A stretch of 64,000 nt of DNA from Clavelina lepadiformis (GCF_947623445.1 NC_135241.1:17672501-17736500); one strand, 5' to 3'; shown: positions 1-18,602, counted from the first letter of the stretch. Translations and numbers: made by a program. Notes: a model not told the origin generated them from the sequence alone.

Positions 1-988
1 ATTTAAGAAACAGGCACACAGACATAATGAGAAGAAACTGAGTAATATAAGAATTTCATTTCAACTTTGAAAATCTGTCAGGTGTTGATGCTAAAAGGCA
101 AAACAAGATAACAATTCCACAGTGAACTTACAGCAGTTACTTACCTCAACTGCAGCAGCAGGATCATTATGAGCCAGAATATCTTGTCCAATCACAGAAG
201 TAATCACAAAAGGGTTATTTTCAAGATTCATTTCTTTTAACTGTGTCATGACTGTAGCCAATGATTCTTAAAATATTGAGAAATGTTTTGTAAGTAACAG
301 AAATAATGCTTCAATCTATTTGCACACTTTATGGTGGTAACTTATAAATACCTTTCAATGGGGATTTTAGTGCCGCTTCAATTAGTGCCTTTAAAAAGTT
401 TACGTTTTTTCTATCTCGTGCCATTCCTTTCGAAAATGCAGTAAGTGCAGAATAGTAACGGCCCAGACATTGTAGTGCCACACCTTGTCGGAAGTACCCC
501 TAAAAATGGTAGAAGTTTACGAGAAATGATAGGATAAGTATGATACTGATTCAAACACAACACTTATACTCAATTGATTAAAAACAAATCATTATATAAA
601 ATGTTGAAAGATAAACGACATATATATCAAAGAAAGATATTCGAACTAGAAAAATTGTAAATTTGAAAAACTATTGGAACTTGCTGTGAATGCAAAGTTT
701 ACCAAAGTATATAACTAATGCAGCAAAAAGAGTCACACCTACCATGGTATAACTGGGATCAACTGTTAGACATTTTTTAGCATCAGAAAGAGCGTTCTCA
801 TATTTTCTCAAATGCACCCTTACTACAGAGCGATTGCCATACAATGAAGGATTTTTGGGATCTTCCTGCAATGCTCTTGTATAGAGCTGGTCAGCCTTTT
901 GAAAATCGCCATTATTGCAAGCATCCTCAGCGCCTTTGATGATCTCTAATGCTGGGATATGGTCATTATGACCTTTGCTATCAGGCAT
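1..988 (-). CDS. TTC28: TTC28-like tetratricopeptide-repeat protein, 5' coding exons (partial, runs off left edge)
   Basis: Three coding exons are visible on the minus strand: 743-988 (ATG at 988), 352-499 and 145-266. Each has GT-AG borders and the phases match (0, then 1, then 0). The gene continues beyond position 1. The peptide starts MPDSKGHNDH and carries TPR helices such as NGDFQKADQLYTRALQEDP and YGNRSVVRVHLRKYENALSD, then GYFRQGVALQCLGRYYSAL. Human TTC28 reads almost the same in that last stretch and in the following PFV.TSVIGQ segment (PFVVVSVVGQ in human), so the match extends beyond generic TPRs. Family knowledge: TTC28 is a very large TPR protein reported to bind Aurora B at the spindle midzone and midbody. 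Only about 170 residues are inside the window. A different TPR protein is possible but less likely. Confidence 0.82.
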
Positions 989-1472
989 AATAACTTCAAC
1001 CTAGTGTCACATCTTCATATGTTTTTCTAATAAAATAATGTCAGCTTTATGGTAAATTGCAAGAACAGTCTGGCAGTGTACACGGATAGTAAAAGTGGTA
1101 TTATCAAAAAAGTGGTATTATCAAAAAAGTGGTATTATCAAAAAAGTTGTATTATCAAAAATATGTCCGCTTGTAAAATAATGACATTGAAGCATGTGTT
1201 CACAATATATATATATATATATAAATGTAGTCTATACTGTATATACACATAAATATTCATACATGAAAAGCCATTCAAAAACACTTGAAGTTTAAAACAA
1301 CTGCGTACATTAAACATAAAAATGTTCAAGAATGTGTAACATAAAGCATTATGTCACATTGCTCTTAACACATACTATATGCAGACTGCAGTATAAACAT
1401 AAACAGTATATATATACTATATATATACATAAATGTATAAAAGCTACAAAAATACTTCTATAGTAACTTGGT
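989..1472. repeat. Spacer between CENP-H and TTC28-like genes with a 17-bp tandem repeat
   Basis: Four tandem copies of a 17-bp unit, AGTGGTATTATCAAAAA, lie at 1094-1161; the last copy has one base change. TA dinucleotide runs follow at about 1206-1222 and 1410-1430. There is no open frame of note. The two flanking genes point the same way, with about 480 bp between them, which is wider than the very short spacing expected of a tunicate operon. Confidence 0.85.
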
Positions 1473-2180
1473 TTAAGTAAAACTTATAGGTTCCCCAAGA
1501 GAAATTACAAGATCAAAGAGTTGTTTATCTGAAAACCAGTCAACTTTAGATGCATGGATCAAAGCTTGGAGCGCTTCTTTACGAATTTTTAATTCTTTTA
1601 CAGAATTTTCAAGAGCTTCTTTGAGCTCCCGAACTTTCTTGTTATCATTTTCAGCTTCTGCTTGGCGAACCAAGATGTCATTTTTCTCTTCTGCATGATG
1701 TAACAAGATGCTTAGGCTTCGATTTTTTTGTTCAATATTATAAAGTCTTTTCTTTGAATTGTCAAATTGTTTTTCAAGATCAGAAAGATGTTTCATCTTG
1801 TTTATTACTTGTTGATTTATAACATCCAAGGTTTCAAGTTTTCGTCTTATGTCTTCATGTACTGGTCGAATTATTTTTGTCTCCATTTCATTTGACTGAA
1901 ATGCCTCCGGAAATACTGCTTTGAATGTTTCTTGTCCATAAAGCAATGTCTTCACCACCCTATCTTGATTAATATTCGTATTCTGCACATCTTTTAAAAT
2001 ATTCTCCGTAGCTTTGATTTGGGAAAGCAGCTCTTCATTTGTCATACTGGCACTAGGCTCTTGTGAAAGTTGTTTTCTGTGCAACAGTTGTGCTTGAATG
2101 TCTCGCAAACGTTGCATCAATTTAATCTTGAGTTTTGAGAGTTGTCGGAGCACTTGCACAGGATCTTCTTCCATTTCCAT
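1473..2180 (-). CDS. CENPH: Centromere protein H (CENP-H), intronless
   Basis: An uninterrupted 235-residue frame, close to the 247 residues of human CENP-H. Nearly the whole protein is predicted coiled coil (many heptad Leu/Ile/Lys/Glu residues). The diagnostic part is the C-terminus, LQALIHASKVDWFSDKQL, which lines up with the human C-terminal segment FQNLILGSKVNWAEDPAL. Family knowledge: CENP-H works in the CENP-H/I/K/M part of the constitutive centromere-associated network, inner kinetochore, nucleus. The start at 2180 (MEMEEDP) is the first ATG; a second in-frame ATG two codons on would also serve. No intron is needed, whereas the human gene is split. Fast-evolving coiled-coil proteins are easy to misname, but the C-terminal motif makes this assignment reasonably safe. 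Confidence 0.8.
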   Translation of the reverse strand: MEMEEDPVQVLRQLSKLKIKLMQRLRDIQAQLLHRKQLSQEPSASMTNEELLSQIKATENILKDVQNTNINQDRVVKTLLYGQETFKAVFPEAFQSNEMETKIIRPVHEDIRRKLETLDVINQQVINKMKHLSDLEKQFDNSKKRLYNIEQKNRSLSILLHHAEEKNDILVRQAEAENDNKKVRELKEALENSVKELKIRKEALQALIHASKVDWFSDKQLFDLVISLGEPISFT

Positions 2181-3027
2181 TTTTATAAATGCTTACAACT
2201 TAAACAAAGTGTTATTATGGGCTATAGTTTGTAAAAGCTTATCGTAACAACCAATACCTGAATAGAAACTGCAATTTTTATGACATGTGTTATGAGTCTA
2301 TAACATTTTCTTGACTGACAATATCCCGCTGTTCTCGCAAAAGACAATCTCAAAGTTGATAGGAGTTTTAAAAGCAGTCAGGCTATTGACTGTTATCATT
2401 CGGGATACGTTTTGCAAGAAAATAGGCATGTTTGAAATATTCCTTGAATGTAATCAACAGCTGTAGGTCCTACTGAAAAATTGGGTCAGGCTAACTTTGA
2501 AATATTTTGCAACGTTTTGCACACTTACTGGCAGACTGGGCAATGTTATGTATAGCAGCTTGATAGTTTTACAAGAAATTGCCGATGTAATCAAGTAAAT
2601 CATTTGATTAATTATATGAGTAGTAATTTCGGTTATTTTGTCAAATCCCTAAATGTCATCAATCAAAGTCTGTATTTTATGGCAGCTGCGCACCCGAGAT
2701 AAACTTCAAATAAACTTGTAGCTTTGACTTTATTTAAGCCTTAATTTGGGAGCCAAATAACTAGCCGCTTAATAGACTAAATTTGCCATCTCTTAAGAGA
2801 TTCGTTCGAGTTTTATACGACCAGTTTTATGTGCACAACCCGATGACGTCACAATTTGAGTAGCTGGGGTGTAGTGTACAAAGGCATCCTGTGGTTGTGC
2901 ACTTGCATACTAGGCCCAAACTTTCATTGCTTTTCAGGTACTGGCAGTTTATCTAGTTACTGTTCATATGTTTAAAAAACTTTCAGACATTAAAAATGCT
3001 TTTCTTAAATCAGTAAATTAACTGATG
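2181..3027. other. Non-coding stretch upstream of CENP-H
   Basis: No gene seen. It holds the promoter side of CENP-H and a motif near 2889-2917 (GTGCACTTGCATACTAG followed by GCCC) that recurs at 54.13 and 54.90 kb, probably from a shared repeat family. Confidence 0.6.
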
Positions 3028-3035
3028 CTTTACGT

Positions 3036-3525
3036 CATACGTGTCAAACTCCCGGCCCGCGGGCCACATCCGGCCCGCTTTACAATAAAACTTGGCCCGC
3101 AATGTTATTTTATACAATGAACTATTTCCGGCCCACGAGATCATTGTACAGTATAATTTACTTTTTTCAAGCAAGAACAAGATTATAACAAATCGCACAA
3201 TACAGCAGTTGCCCCACCATACGATAGAATAAATAGATTTATTCTAACGCTTGTAATCTGGGCTGCTTTTTTTCTTTATTGTTTCTTAATTCTTTAATGC
3301 TTTTGCTAGGAGATGAATGAAACATAATGATGTAAGACAAGAATAATCAAAAATAGCCCTGTCAAAAATCGTCAAAAACATCAAAAATTTGGTGTTGTAT
3401 CGCTGCCTGTTTCCAATTCATGCACTCTTGTCACGAAACGTTCAATCAACTTTTATCCTTACGGCCCGCGGCGTTAAATAAGTTTTGAGTTTTGGCCCCT
3501 GTAGCGATTGAGTTTGACACCCCTG
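3036..3525. mobile_element. hAT-type MITE, 490 bp, 8-bp TSD CTTTACGT
   Basis: The 3' end reads GAGTTTGACACCCCTG. The 5' end is its complement with three changes, CATACGTGTCAAACTC. The element is flanked on both sides by CTTTACGT (3028-3035 and 3526-3533). Internally it is rich in GGCCCGC near both ends. There is no transposase frame, so it is non-autonomous. An 8-bp duplication with TA in the middle and CAG-start termini are features of the hAT superfamily, Buster group. Confidence 0.9.
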
Positions 3526-3533
3526 CTTTACGT

Positions 3534-4815
3534 TGTTTGAAAGCAAAACACACCACCATTTTTTTTTATATTCCAATTTCCAAATATGTTGCAACGGTTT
3601 GTAATAAATCCAAAATGCAGCACTGAACTTAGCTTTTTCAGCCACAATTATTTTTTAAACGCAGAGGGTAAACATCTAGGCTAGGTTACACTAGCATAAA
3701 TTAAGCCTCTAGCATAAATCATGTAGCCTAGCCCAAAAGTTATGAAGTCGGGGCCTAATATAGGCCTAGGTTACTTTCCTGACCATTCCACAAGGCACCA
3801 AGCAGGGCCAAAAAACTGTCTGACACAGGTTGAAAACAAAAATAAGGGTTGTTTTCGTTTTTTTTGAATTTCAAATGAATATGTCTTCACACCAACGATT
3901 CTAAATGAGAGCACAGCAGGGTTAGCAGAGTTGTTATAGCCTACTTATGTTAAGTGAAGCGTTCAATATCTTGACTGCTAGGTAGTGTTAGAATACCAAG
4001 TTCATTTGCTGAGGAAGTCCAGTTAGACCAGCGGATTTTGTCAAAATTTTGCAAAGAAATAACAAAAAAGACAGAGAAATCAAATGCGGAATTTGTGTTA
4101 AAAGTGTAAAATTTTACATCAAGCAACTGTAGTTAAAGATTCGGTTATGCAAGTCCGAGAAAGATCCATTTGTTACACCTTCAATTTGGTGGCCATAATT
4201 GTTTTATCTTAGCTAATTGCTATACTAGCTAGACTTAGTGGCGGATTAAGGAAGTGGGTGACTGGGCTGCAGCTGGCAGCCCCCAAGTATTGGGGGCCCT
4301 ATCATATTGCGTTAAAAGAGAAGCACTTATATAATAACAGAATTTATTTAATTCTGACCGTGTTAAATTATTTATGCGATTCGTCTTTAAGCCTCTTCAT
4401 TAAGAAAATTTAAAGTCTGGCACTTTTTTGTTTACCGCTTTTTGAAATTATTACGTTGTAGTGCCAAATAGTGACTCCCTGCCAAGTATTGACCGCTGTG
4501 TGCCGTAATAAATTCATTGTCTGATAAACGATTTTCATTAGCAGAAAACGTGCCCCTATTCAGCGGCTGAATAGTATGATACCGCATCTTTTGCGAATGC
4601 ATGTATACTGGTAAACAAAATACCGTGTAGCCTACAGGGTCCAGATGTTTAAAAAATTTGAAGCAAAAGACATACACATATTAAACTTTCAAAAGCTGGT
4701 GGAATTTATATTTTGTTTACCAGGTAGGCTACATCAGCTCTCGTTGAAAGAGTTTTTTCTATCATAATTAACAAGAAGCAGAATGTGAAAGCCCTTATCA
4801 CCTGCAAAATTAAAA
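3534..4815. other. Non-coding, A+T-rich stretch
   Basis: No gene or complete element recognised. Around 4238-4300 there is a short segment (GTGGCGGATTAAG followed by a GGGGGCCC run) that looks like the end of an old transposon copy, but no partner terminus was found. Confidence 0.5.
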
Positions 4816-4943
4816 CAGTAGAATTCGCCTATACCGACACCTCAAGGGGATGAAGAAAAAGTGTTGATATAGACGAATCAATATAAATATTGTTTCTAAA
4901 TTCCGGTTTTAGTTCAATGCAAGGGCCTGGTAAGGGTTGAATG

Positions 4944-5791
4944 TAGGGTTAGTTCGGATATCAATAATTTTTACTATCCGGATAACGGATATATCCGTAT
5001 ATTTGGAATTTATCTAACCGGTTAACCGGATAATAACTGCTAAGTGAGACAATCGATTTCACGAGGTTTGCATGAAAAATGGATTGTAAAATCATTACAC
5101 AGTTTTATTGTAGATCTACGTACACGCGCAGTACGAGCGAATACGAGAAAAATCACGCAAATTTAATGTTCACTGCTTCTGCAATGCCCTCCTTATAAAG
5201 CACAATGCATCAATTGTGGAATCCTGTAGACGGGAGTCGGGACCTTATGTTTTAAACCAAGGTGGTTTCTCATTGCTCCTGTAGATCCACCTTTACAAGA
5301 AATCGTGTTTTCACAGGTTTCACATTTTGCCCTCTCACCATTTCTTGATCGTAGAAAGTAGCCCCAAACTGGATTATCACTTTTGAAACGTTTAAATTCC
5401 ATCTCTTAAATTTAGTCACTTCAAACTAGCTTGTAGCCAAAGCTTTTCAAATGACACTTCACAGACTTTACCTTGCCATGAGAATGCAGTCTTCTATTAA
5501 AAGAATCATTCATTATGCTTTCTTTGTGACGTGATAGTAAATTTCACTCGTGCATTTTACGAGTACCTTAGTTGAAAGTATAAGACAATAGAAGTGTGAA
5601 CAAAGGTTTAATTGCGCTCAGCGGGAGTCAGCCTCTACGTAACAAAGAATGTTCAAACTTACTAAAAAGTGTAAAACGCATTAGCAACGATACTCTTTTA
5701 GCCGGTTAACCGACAGAATTATATCCGGATATCAGATAGAAAAAAAAACTGCGGTTAATCGGTTAACCGTTATCCGGATAATCCAACCCTA
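4944..5791 (-). mobile_element. hAT element, 848 bp, with BED zinc-finger remnant, nested in the pogo-like element
   Basis: The ends are inverted: TAGGGTTAGTTCGGATATC at the left and the complement of TAGGGTTGGATTATCCGGAT at the right. Identical 8-bp flanks GTTGAATG lie at 4936-4943 and 5792-5799. Both sub-terminal regions are full of CCGGTTAACCGG and TCCGGATA words. On the minus strand, 5193-5402 encodes about 60 residues with the BED zinc-finger pattern: VWGYFLRSRNGERAKCETC, then TGAMRNHLGLKH. The CxxC...HxxxxH spacing is complete. BED fingers are the DNA-binding N-terminus of hAT transposases. The rest of the transposase is missing, so this is a deletion derivative. Confidence 0.85.
5193..5402 (-). 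pseudogene. BED-finger N-terminal fragment of a hAT transposase
   Basis: A 69-residue frame starting MEFKRFKSDNPVWGYF. It keeps the aromatic lead (VWGYF), the Cys pair CETC and the HLGLKH histidines of a BED zinc finger, then stops shortly after. The RNase-H-like catalytic region of a hAT transposase is absent. It lies inside the 848-bp hAT derivative and is presumably inactive, although a short DNA-binding peptide could still be made. Confidence 0.75.
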
Positions 5792-6294
5792 GTTGAATGT
5801 GTACGCTAATCAGCACTGCCGCTTAATTTTATGCTTTCGCGTACACTACGGCAAAGAACAACACAAACAAAATCGCGAAAATTAAGGGTAGTCGTATTTA
5901 CACGTAATACGCACGCAGACGGTAAGAAGAGAGAGACCCATCAACAGACAAAGACGATAGCCAAACCAACGACAGCTATCCAACATGACGATTTGCGGAC
6001 ACTGCTTAAGTCGTAATAGCCTACGTCATAGTGACATCATAATTAGGTCAAATACGACTAGGCAACCTAAATCGTCATATCATAACGTCATAAAGTCGTA
6101 AGTGGGATTACGTCCCGGAGTGAAAAGAAGAGCTACAATTGTCACTATAAAGTATAAACGAACAAAATGCTCTGGGGGATCAAGAAAGGTGTCGATATAT
6201 GCAAACTCGAATGTATGTAAAATATAGGAATTTCGCCGGGACCAACCAAAAAGTGTCGATATAGCCAAAGTCAATATAGACGAATTCTACTGTA

Positions 6295-9050
6295 CTGATA
6301 ATTCCTGCTGTGACTTTTATGAGAAAATAAAGGCTTCTTGAAGAAAGTATTGTCTACACTCTACAAAAAAGTATGTTTGGGCGAATGTGTAAATTTATAG
6401 ATGCTTGAACATTGTTTTGTTTCCGTACTCCACAAGAATTAGTAGTGACTTTTCCTGCTGTGATTTTGATGAAAAGTGGGTCGAAGAAGCAAAGTTTGAC
6501 GAGTTAGGCATCATAAAAAGTTGGTTAAGATTACATCAGTGCAGTTCCCAAAGTGAGTTTTGCGGAACCCTAGGCTTGTGAAGAATTGCCAAAGGTTGTT
6601 TGAGGCAAATATCTGGTTAATTATGTATACATGAAAATTACAATAAACTAGCTGAGTTATCTACCTTTATACTTAAGATACATAGACCACAATTCATTTG
6701 CTGAAATTTTCGTTATGTTTTGACAGGTTTCTGGATAATCTCAAAAATCTTTAGCGGATCCTAACTGGAAAGGTTTGGGAACCATTACTTTTCATTACAA
6801 TGGTGGTTATGTAACCTTGTAAAAATTTCGGGTATTTAAATGTCATGTCAAAAACATAACATTTACTAGCCATTATTTATTGCATGTTTCATCACATATT
6901 TTAAACGTCATTTAATTGTCACTTTTTACGATGAAAAAAAGAATAACGACTATATAGAATTCAAGACGTGATTGGCAATTTTTCGAGATTGCATAAATTG
7001 TTCTGGTTCTGGGTTAACGGTGTAACAGTGCTACAAACGTGACAAAACAAAAAATTCTGATTTATAAAATGCGTCTTTCATAGCTTTAGTCTCGTTTTCA
7101 CGTTACTTGCCGCCAATTTTTGCAATTTCAGATAACTCGAGGTTATCTGTCCTTTCCACAAATTAAAAAGCTTCCACTGTAGTTTATTATGCTTCAATGA
7201 CGGCAAACATAAGCTTGCAAATACACAAAAATTAGTACACTTATTGCATAAATGGTTTTTGAATGATACGTAACTACCTCATACAATACTTTACATTTAC
7301 AACATAACCTCTACGAGCTGTGCAGATCTGTTTATATACACCATAATGACCATCACAAAACCCATGCATGGTTATATTTAAAATCTGATATGGTGTTCCA
7401 AGTTCTATGACATATATCAATACAATGGTTGTCATGCTGTACGTCTCCAAAGGCTGCAAAAACTAAATATATAAACTGGGAAATCTTTTATGATGCCCTG
7501 GACAACAAAGTCAACTTTATCAGTACAGCAACGAAATAAAAATAACACAAAATGACTGAAAAATAAATAAGCTCGGTAGATATATTACATACAATATATA
7601 TCTCACATACGTACACTATTACAGTAAAATACAATCATTAAATCTTGCGCTCGGCAAAGTTGAAGATGAACTTAAACTATGTAAAAAAGCTTCACTTTAA
7701 AAATTCTAACAACAGAAAAACTTGGGCTGCATTGATAACTGTTCAGATGGAAAAGTTGTACTGTTACACAAAAGGAGCTAACATTTATGATCAGGTTTAG
7801 TTTTTCAAAGTAAAATGCACTATAAAGAAAGAAAAATCGCCTATGTTATCTTTTCTGGTACAGTAGTAATATACACTGTATCTCAAAAACTGTTTCACCG
7901 CTGTTACAAAGTCATATTAAGATAATGATTTTAATACTAAGCACAGTGGTTGTAGCAAAAGATATGGAAAGTAATTATGTGGACACTGCTTTAACCGCAT
8001 ATTCACATTCAATAAAAAGCAGTGATGTGATTAGTGATTACACTTTGAATTTTAAATAAACGTCAAAATCAAACATGTTTTGACAACATAATTCAATGTC
8101 TGTTAGTGTAATTGCATGATTCCTTTCCAACTGTTATCTGTTAAACCACATAACGTTTTAAGGCGCTTATGGTAAATAATGATCAAGTAAAATAAAACCT
8201 TAAATGTTTTTTTAAATGATACAAGTAACTACTAAAAGAACACAGTTTGTCAAAGAATATTTCTAATGTTAAAGTTACAATAACATAAAGTAATATCAAT
8301 AACAAGGGTATTTACAGGCAGTATGCTCTAGTGAAGTCAAGAATGCAGCTTTTTGGTAAACACACAAGTTACAGTAGTAGACAAAATGAACCTTATTGAC
8401 ATATTTCTTTTGTCGATAATGTACAAAACACTAATTGCACTTCCTTGATTATGTACGCAAGTCCACTGACATGAATTGAATGAAAAAAACTTACATTTCC
8501 TGATGTTACAGAATTCAGGATTTGTGTGCTTATCAAATGGTCCCGAATCCTGATGACTTTGTTCTGTGGTTTGCGCATACAGTGATAACTGAAAATGAAT
8601 ACGTCTAAACTCAATCAACTAAATAGAAATCTGAACAAAATTATGAGAAACTATGTTGCCAAAAGTTGAATGTTCTTTGAACTTGAACATAATCAAAGGC
8701 CGAATGTGTGCATGCATCAACCTTAATCAATATGATTTCATTGGAAGCAATTTATATAACTTTCAGCAATTTTGCCATTTGTATTTCTTATATTTCTACG
8801 TTTGTTGCATATATTGTATTGATGCAATGTTTTGTGTTGGTTATAAATCTGGTCATTTCCCAATTTTTTCTTGCCTAAAATGTGGAGTTTTAAGAATTAA
8901 AACATTTAATTTTGATGGTCTGGAAATTGGTTAATACATTTTATATTAGCTTCTGAAACAAAATTAAGTTTCAGTCCAAAGGCATGACGGTATGTATGTA
9001 AGTAAAATAAACATTTTCAATGATCAAAAACAAAAAGTCAGTACAACTTC
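6295..9050. other. Non-coding stretch downstream of the kinase gene
   Basis: About 2.7 kb with no supported gene. The part nearest 9050 is the 3' side of the minus-strand kinase and probably includes its 3' UTR. Short open frames occur on both strands, but none shows domain features, splice support or biased composition. Confidence 0.6.
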
Positions 9051-15278
<6,228 letters not shown>

Positions 15279-15286
15279 CCTTAAAT

Positions 15287-15905
15287 CAGTGTTTATTAAC
15301 GTCACCGGTGGGGCATGGTTAAATTTTGGTGAAGTATTTGAATCCAAATCTAACGTAGAAATAAGTCATCACTTTTTGCAATTTTCACTTTGAAATTGAG
15401 TGAGAATGCGATTGTACCTGCTTAAAAGTGTACTAAGGAGGAAGGCCATTTCCCCACCTTTAATGAACCCAATTGTTTTAAATGCTCTCATGAACCAAAC
15501 GCTTGCGGCCAATAGGCTTTTTGCATCTTTAATCCTTTTCGATCATCGCATTCCTTGTTTGCAACCACCCATCAGCTATAATATAACTGAGAAAAACATA
15601 TAGTAAGTGGGTATACGGTATCTCAAAATTGGAAATCATAAATAGCTATCTTAAGTACATATAAATGTGAATCTTAAATTTTATTTTAAAACATTCTAAA
15701 GCTGTTTTTGAGGCATAAAAACCAACTTTCGTATTTTGTGCGTTTTTGGCAAGGTGGGCAAATGCTACGATTTTAGACTCAGTTTTTGAAAATGTTTGGC
15801 TGCCCCTTGGCTTAAACGCAATCCTAAATATGCCACCAAAAGTGGGTCATACAGTTTTTTTTAAGCAACAGTGGGGCCAGGGACAAAAAAGGTTAAAAAA
15901 TACTG
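15287..15905. mobile_element. hAT-type MITE, 619 bp, 8-bp TSD CCTTAAAT
   Basis: The left end is CAGTGTTTATTAACG. The right end, read inward on the other strand, is CAGTATTTTTTAACC. Both are followed by GGGGC/GGCCCC-containing sub-termini. CCTTAAAT flanks the element exactly on both sides (15279-15286 and 15906-15913). There is no transposase frame. The internal short open frames are not genes. Confidence 0.85.
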
Positions 15906-15913
15906 CCTTAAAT

Positions 15914-18430
15914 CAAAGACAAGTTGACAGTAAGTATGATACTTTGAAAAAAGGATTTTTATTAATATTTAGTAGTTAAGCAATTATTGCCGTAAAGGTG
16001 AGGTAAAAAACACAAAATCATTGTTAGTTATGATGAAGATGACGACTTTTATAACGTTACAATATTAAAACAATATACATGACTCCGTTATTTGGATCAA
16101 GTAACCCATCAATATAATAACCTGTGGCCGACAAGTAATAGTTACAAGTAAACCGTACTTAAAGACGTTGACTGCCAACAACGAGATAACCCACGAGTGG
16201 AAGTCTGGTCCACACTGCTAAACGTGACATATGTTATGTTTATCGCCATGTCACTGAACTTAAAAGCACAAGTTTTCTCTTTTTTTCGCTCGCAGTGAAT
16301 CCCTGTGTAGCATCTGAGACAGAAATGAGAAAAAAAACCTAGCAATAGAAACAAACATTTTTCAGGAGAAATGAGTTAAAAATTTAAAAACCATAAATGA
16401 GGCAAATATTGCTTGGCACCTGGGGCCAGATTAGCGAACCAGACTTAGGCAGTCAGTTTGTTAGGTATATAACAGGAACAATTTGGGTTAAAAAACCTGA
16501 GTTAGCTTACCTTTAGTGTACTTGTACTGGTGAATCAATTGCAGACGCTAAGCTACAGTTTACCCAGCTCAGTGTTAGCTGTTGGCGCTAGCCTAGTCTG
16601 GTAGCTGCCATATAGAAAAGAATGCTTCATCAGTACATGTACTGTCTTCTATGCTGAAGATAACCATTACCTGCAACTAATCATCTACCTGTGGAAATGT
16701 ATTCCATCCAACATGTGTTAGCTAGCCTATCATCATGACTAGTGACAATGTGTGCAGTAGTGGTGTATGAAAAATGACTGCGGTTAATACATGAAGCATG
16801 GGAACAACCTTTGATGTTTCTGCGTGTGCAACATTTATGCAAGTCTATTTGATTTGTGATACTTTCCATTTCAGACATACACAATCTTACATCTCTTTTA
16901 AAACCTTACTCAAACTGGCCATTGTCCATTTAGTTACTACTGGCAATTGGTGCTTATCTAATTGGATCACTGCTTTCCGCCAGATAAGAAAGTTTGCAGA
17001 CTTTGTGAAGGACATTTAACCTGCACACTATTTCCTTTTATGCTTGAGATCCTTGTTGCAGCCAACAATTTCTCCTTCAAAGAGAGCAAATCTTCCAACC
17101 AGAGCTTAATGATAGAATTTGAACTTGGCATATGCCTCAATTTTCATATTTAGCGGATCATCAAAAAAATTCTGCCTTGCCATCAAAAGGCATTTGCAGA
17201 TGTTTTGTCCACAGTCAAAATGCTGTTTGTAGGCCTGTTTTTTTTTCCTTGCTGGTAGAGCATAACACAAATTGCGGAGCCTTATCGGTTAGCTGATTAT
17301 ACAAATTCAAAAGTTCAGTTTTCTAAATTAGGTGAGTGACAGCCATTAAAATAAACTCTGTCTTGGTAACGGTGGGGCACAGAGATTCAACGTTTGGTAG
17401 CTTACCTTAACCTCTCTCATCACTCGCCTACATTCTATTGTTTTATTCAGACACAACTTTGGTATAACCTAGCTGTATCTTTGTACACCAAAGTTACTAT
17501 ATTAGTGAAAGAAGATCACACACCCCCTGTCTGGTAATTAAAGATATTAAGTGTTTGTAGACTAGTATAGGGCTAGTCAAATGGTGGACCGCAGTCCGAA
17601 TCCGGACCTTTGGATTGGTAAAGTCAGATTTTGTCAGTCTTTTAGAGCAGTATTCTACATAAAAGTTCTTATCCCAAAATCTAGCACTTTTTGCCAGACC
17701 TCTTTAGCATTAAATTCTCGCCAACTGTATAATTGTCAATCAAGCTGTTGTTTATCTATATTGCAGCGCACACATGGGTTGTCTTAGTTATCTTGTTTGA
17801 AATAATTGGTTCGTCATAATTAATTAACAATCACTTTGTAGCGGTCACTTTGTCATTACAATGCCTATCCCGGTAAAATAATAGAACCAAGCTTACGAAA
17901 TGGCAATGAAGCCAAGTTAATAACAACAGTGAAAATTAACGTTGCGGGTTTAGTGCAAGATGTTTGAGCATTACTATTGGCACATAGCATGTGCTCTATA
18001 GCAATTCAAAAATTGGCTGAGTAATAAATTAGCAATAAAGCTACTATTATAATCTCCCAGCTAATAAACATGATTTTGTATATATATATCTGTATTATAT
18101 TCTCATTTCACGTTTTTTGTTAGAAAAATCTAAGACATGTTACATTTGTATGATTTCAGGAGTGACCGGACCATAAAACATTTAGACTTTTGAAACTGAG
18201 GCTTCAGTGCATGCCATCCAGATTGGAAAGTCTGCTATTTTTGGTAAAAAAATTCCCCATGCATTCAAGATGAATTAGTAGTCATTATACAATTAATAAA
18301 TAACACAATTAATAGTCAGTACAGTTATTTATCCCCCGCACACTCAATAAACTTTCCAATCTGGCCAATCACGCCATCACGCCAAAATTTTCGTTTTTGC
18401 GGCCACAATTTCTTGTTAGAAACTGCCGTA
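15914..18430. other. Non-coding stretch, no gene seen
   Basis: About 2.5 kb without coding support. At 17571 there is a CAG-less hAT-like start (GGGCTAGTCAAATGG), but no clean partner end or target duplication was found. Confidence 0.5.
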
Positions 18431-18434
18431 CTTT

Positions 18435-18602
18435 TCTTTCGGGTTCACTGAACAATTGCAAGTGTTGTTAATGTCTTGCCCAAGGCTGTAAGGGCAACAA
18501 AATAGTACCAATGGCAGACTGGGTACCAACCACGAAACACGAGGCCATAGCGAGGCCTGCGTTCAAACCACGCGGCTACCAAGTTGACTTTAAACAGTAA
18601 AA
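18435..18602 (-). repeat. tRNA-derived SINE fragment
   Basis: Read on the minus strand this has a Pol III A-box-like segment (TAGCCGCGTGGTTTGAACGC), a weak B-box region with TGGTACCCAG, then the core GCCTTGGGCAAGACATTAA and TTGTTCAGTGAACCC. The same core occurs at 26.47 kb and, on the minus strand, at 61.82 kb, so this is one copy of a dispersed family. Confidence 0.7.

Larger units (their letters stand above)
4816..6292. mobile_element. pogo/Tigger-like (Tc1/mariner superfamily) element, interrupted by a hAT insertion
   Basis: The left end is CAGTAGAATTCGCCTATA (4816 onward). The right end is the inverted counterpart, TATAGACGAATTCTACTG, ending at 6292 and followed by TA. The left flank is AA, so one copy of the expected TA duplication has mutated. 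Sub-terminal copies of GTGTCGATATAG and CGATATATGC occur near both ends. CAGTA-type termini with a TA target are typical of pogo/Tigger elements. Without the inserted hAT copy (4944-5791 plus 8 bp) it would be about 620 bp and has no transposase frame. Confidence 0.75.

Noticed and set aside
3010..3645. Short minus-strand frames around 3.0-3.6 kb
   Set aside because: They run across the termini of a MITE and have no protein features.
8337..8934. Overlapping 73-93-codon frames on both strands downstream of the kinase
   Set aside because: No domain, no splice context and A+T-rich composition; chance frames.
17571..18200. Possible hAT element starting GGGCTAGTCAAATGG
   Set aside because: No convincing inverted end or 8-bp duplication could be found downstream.
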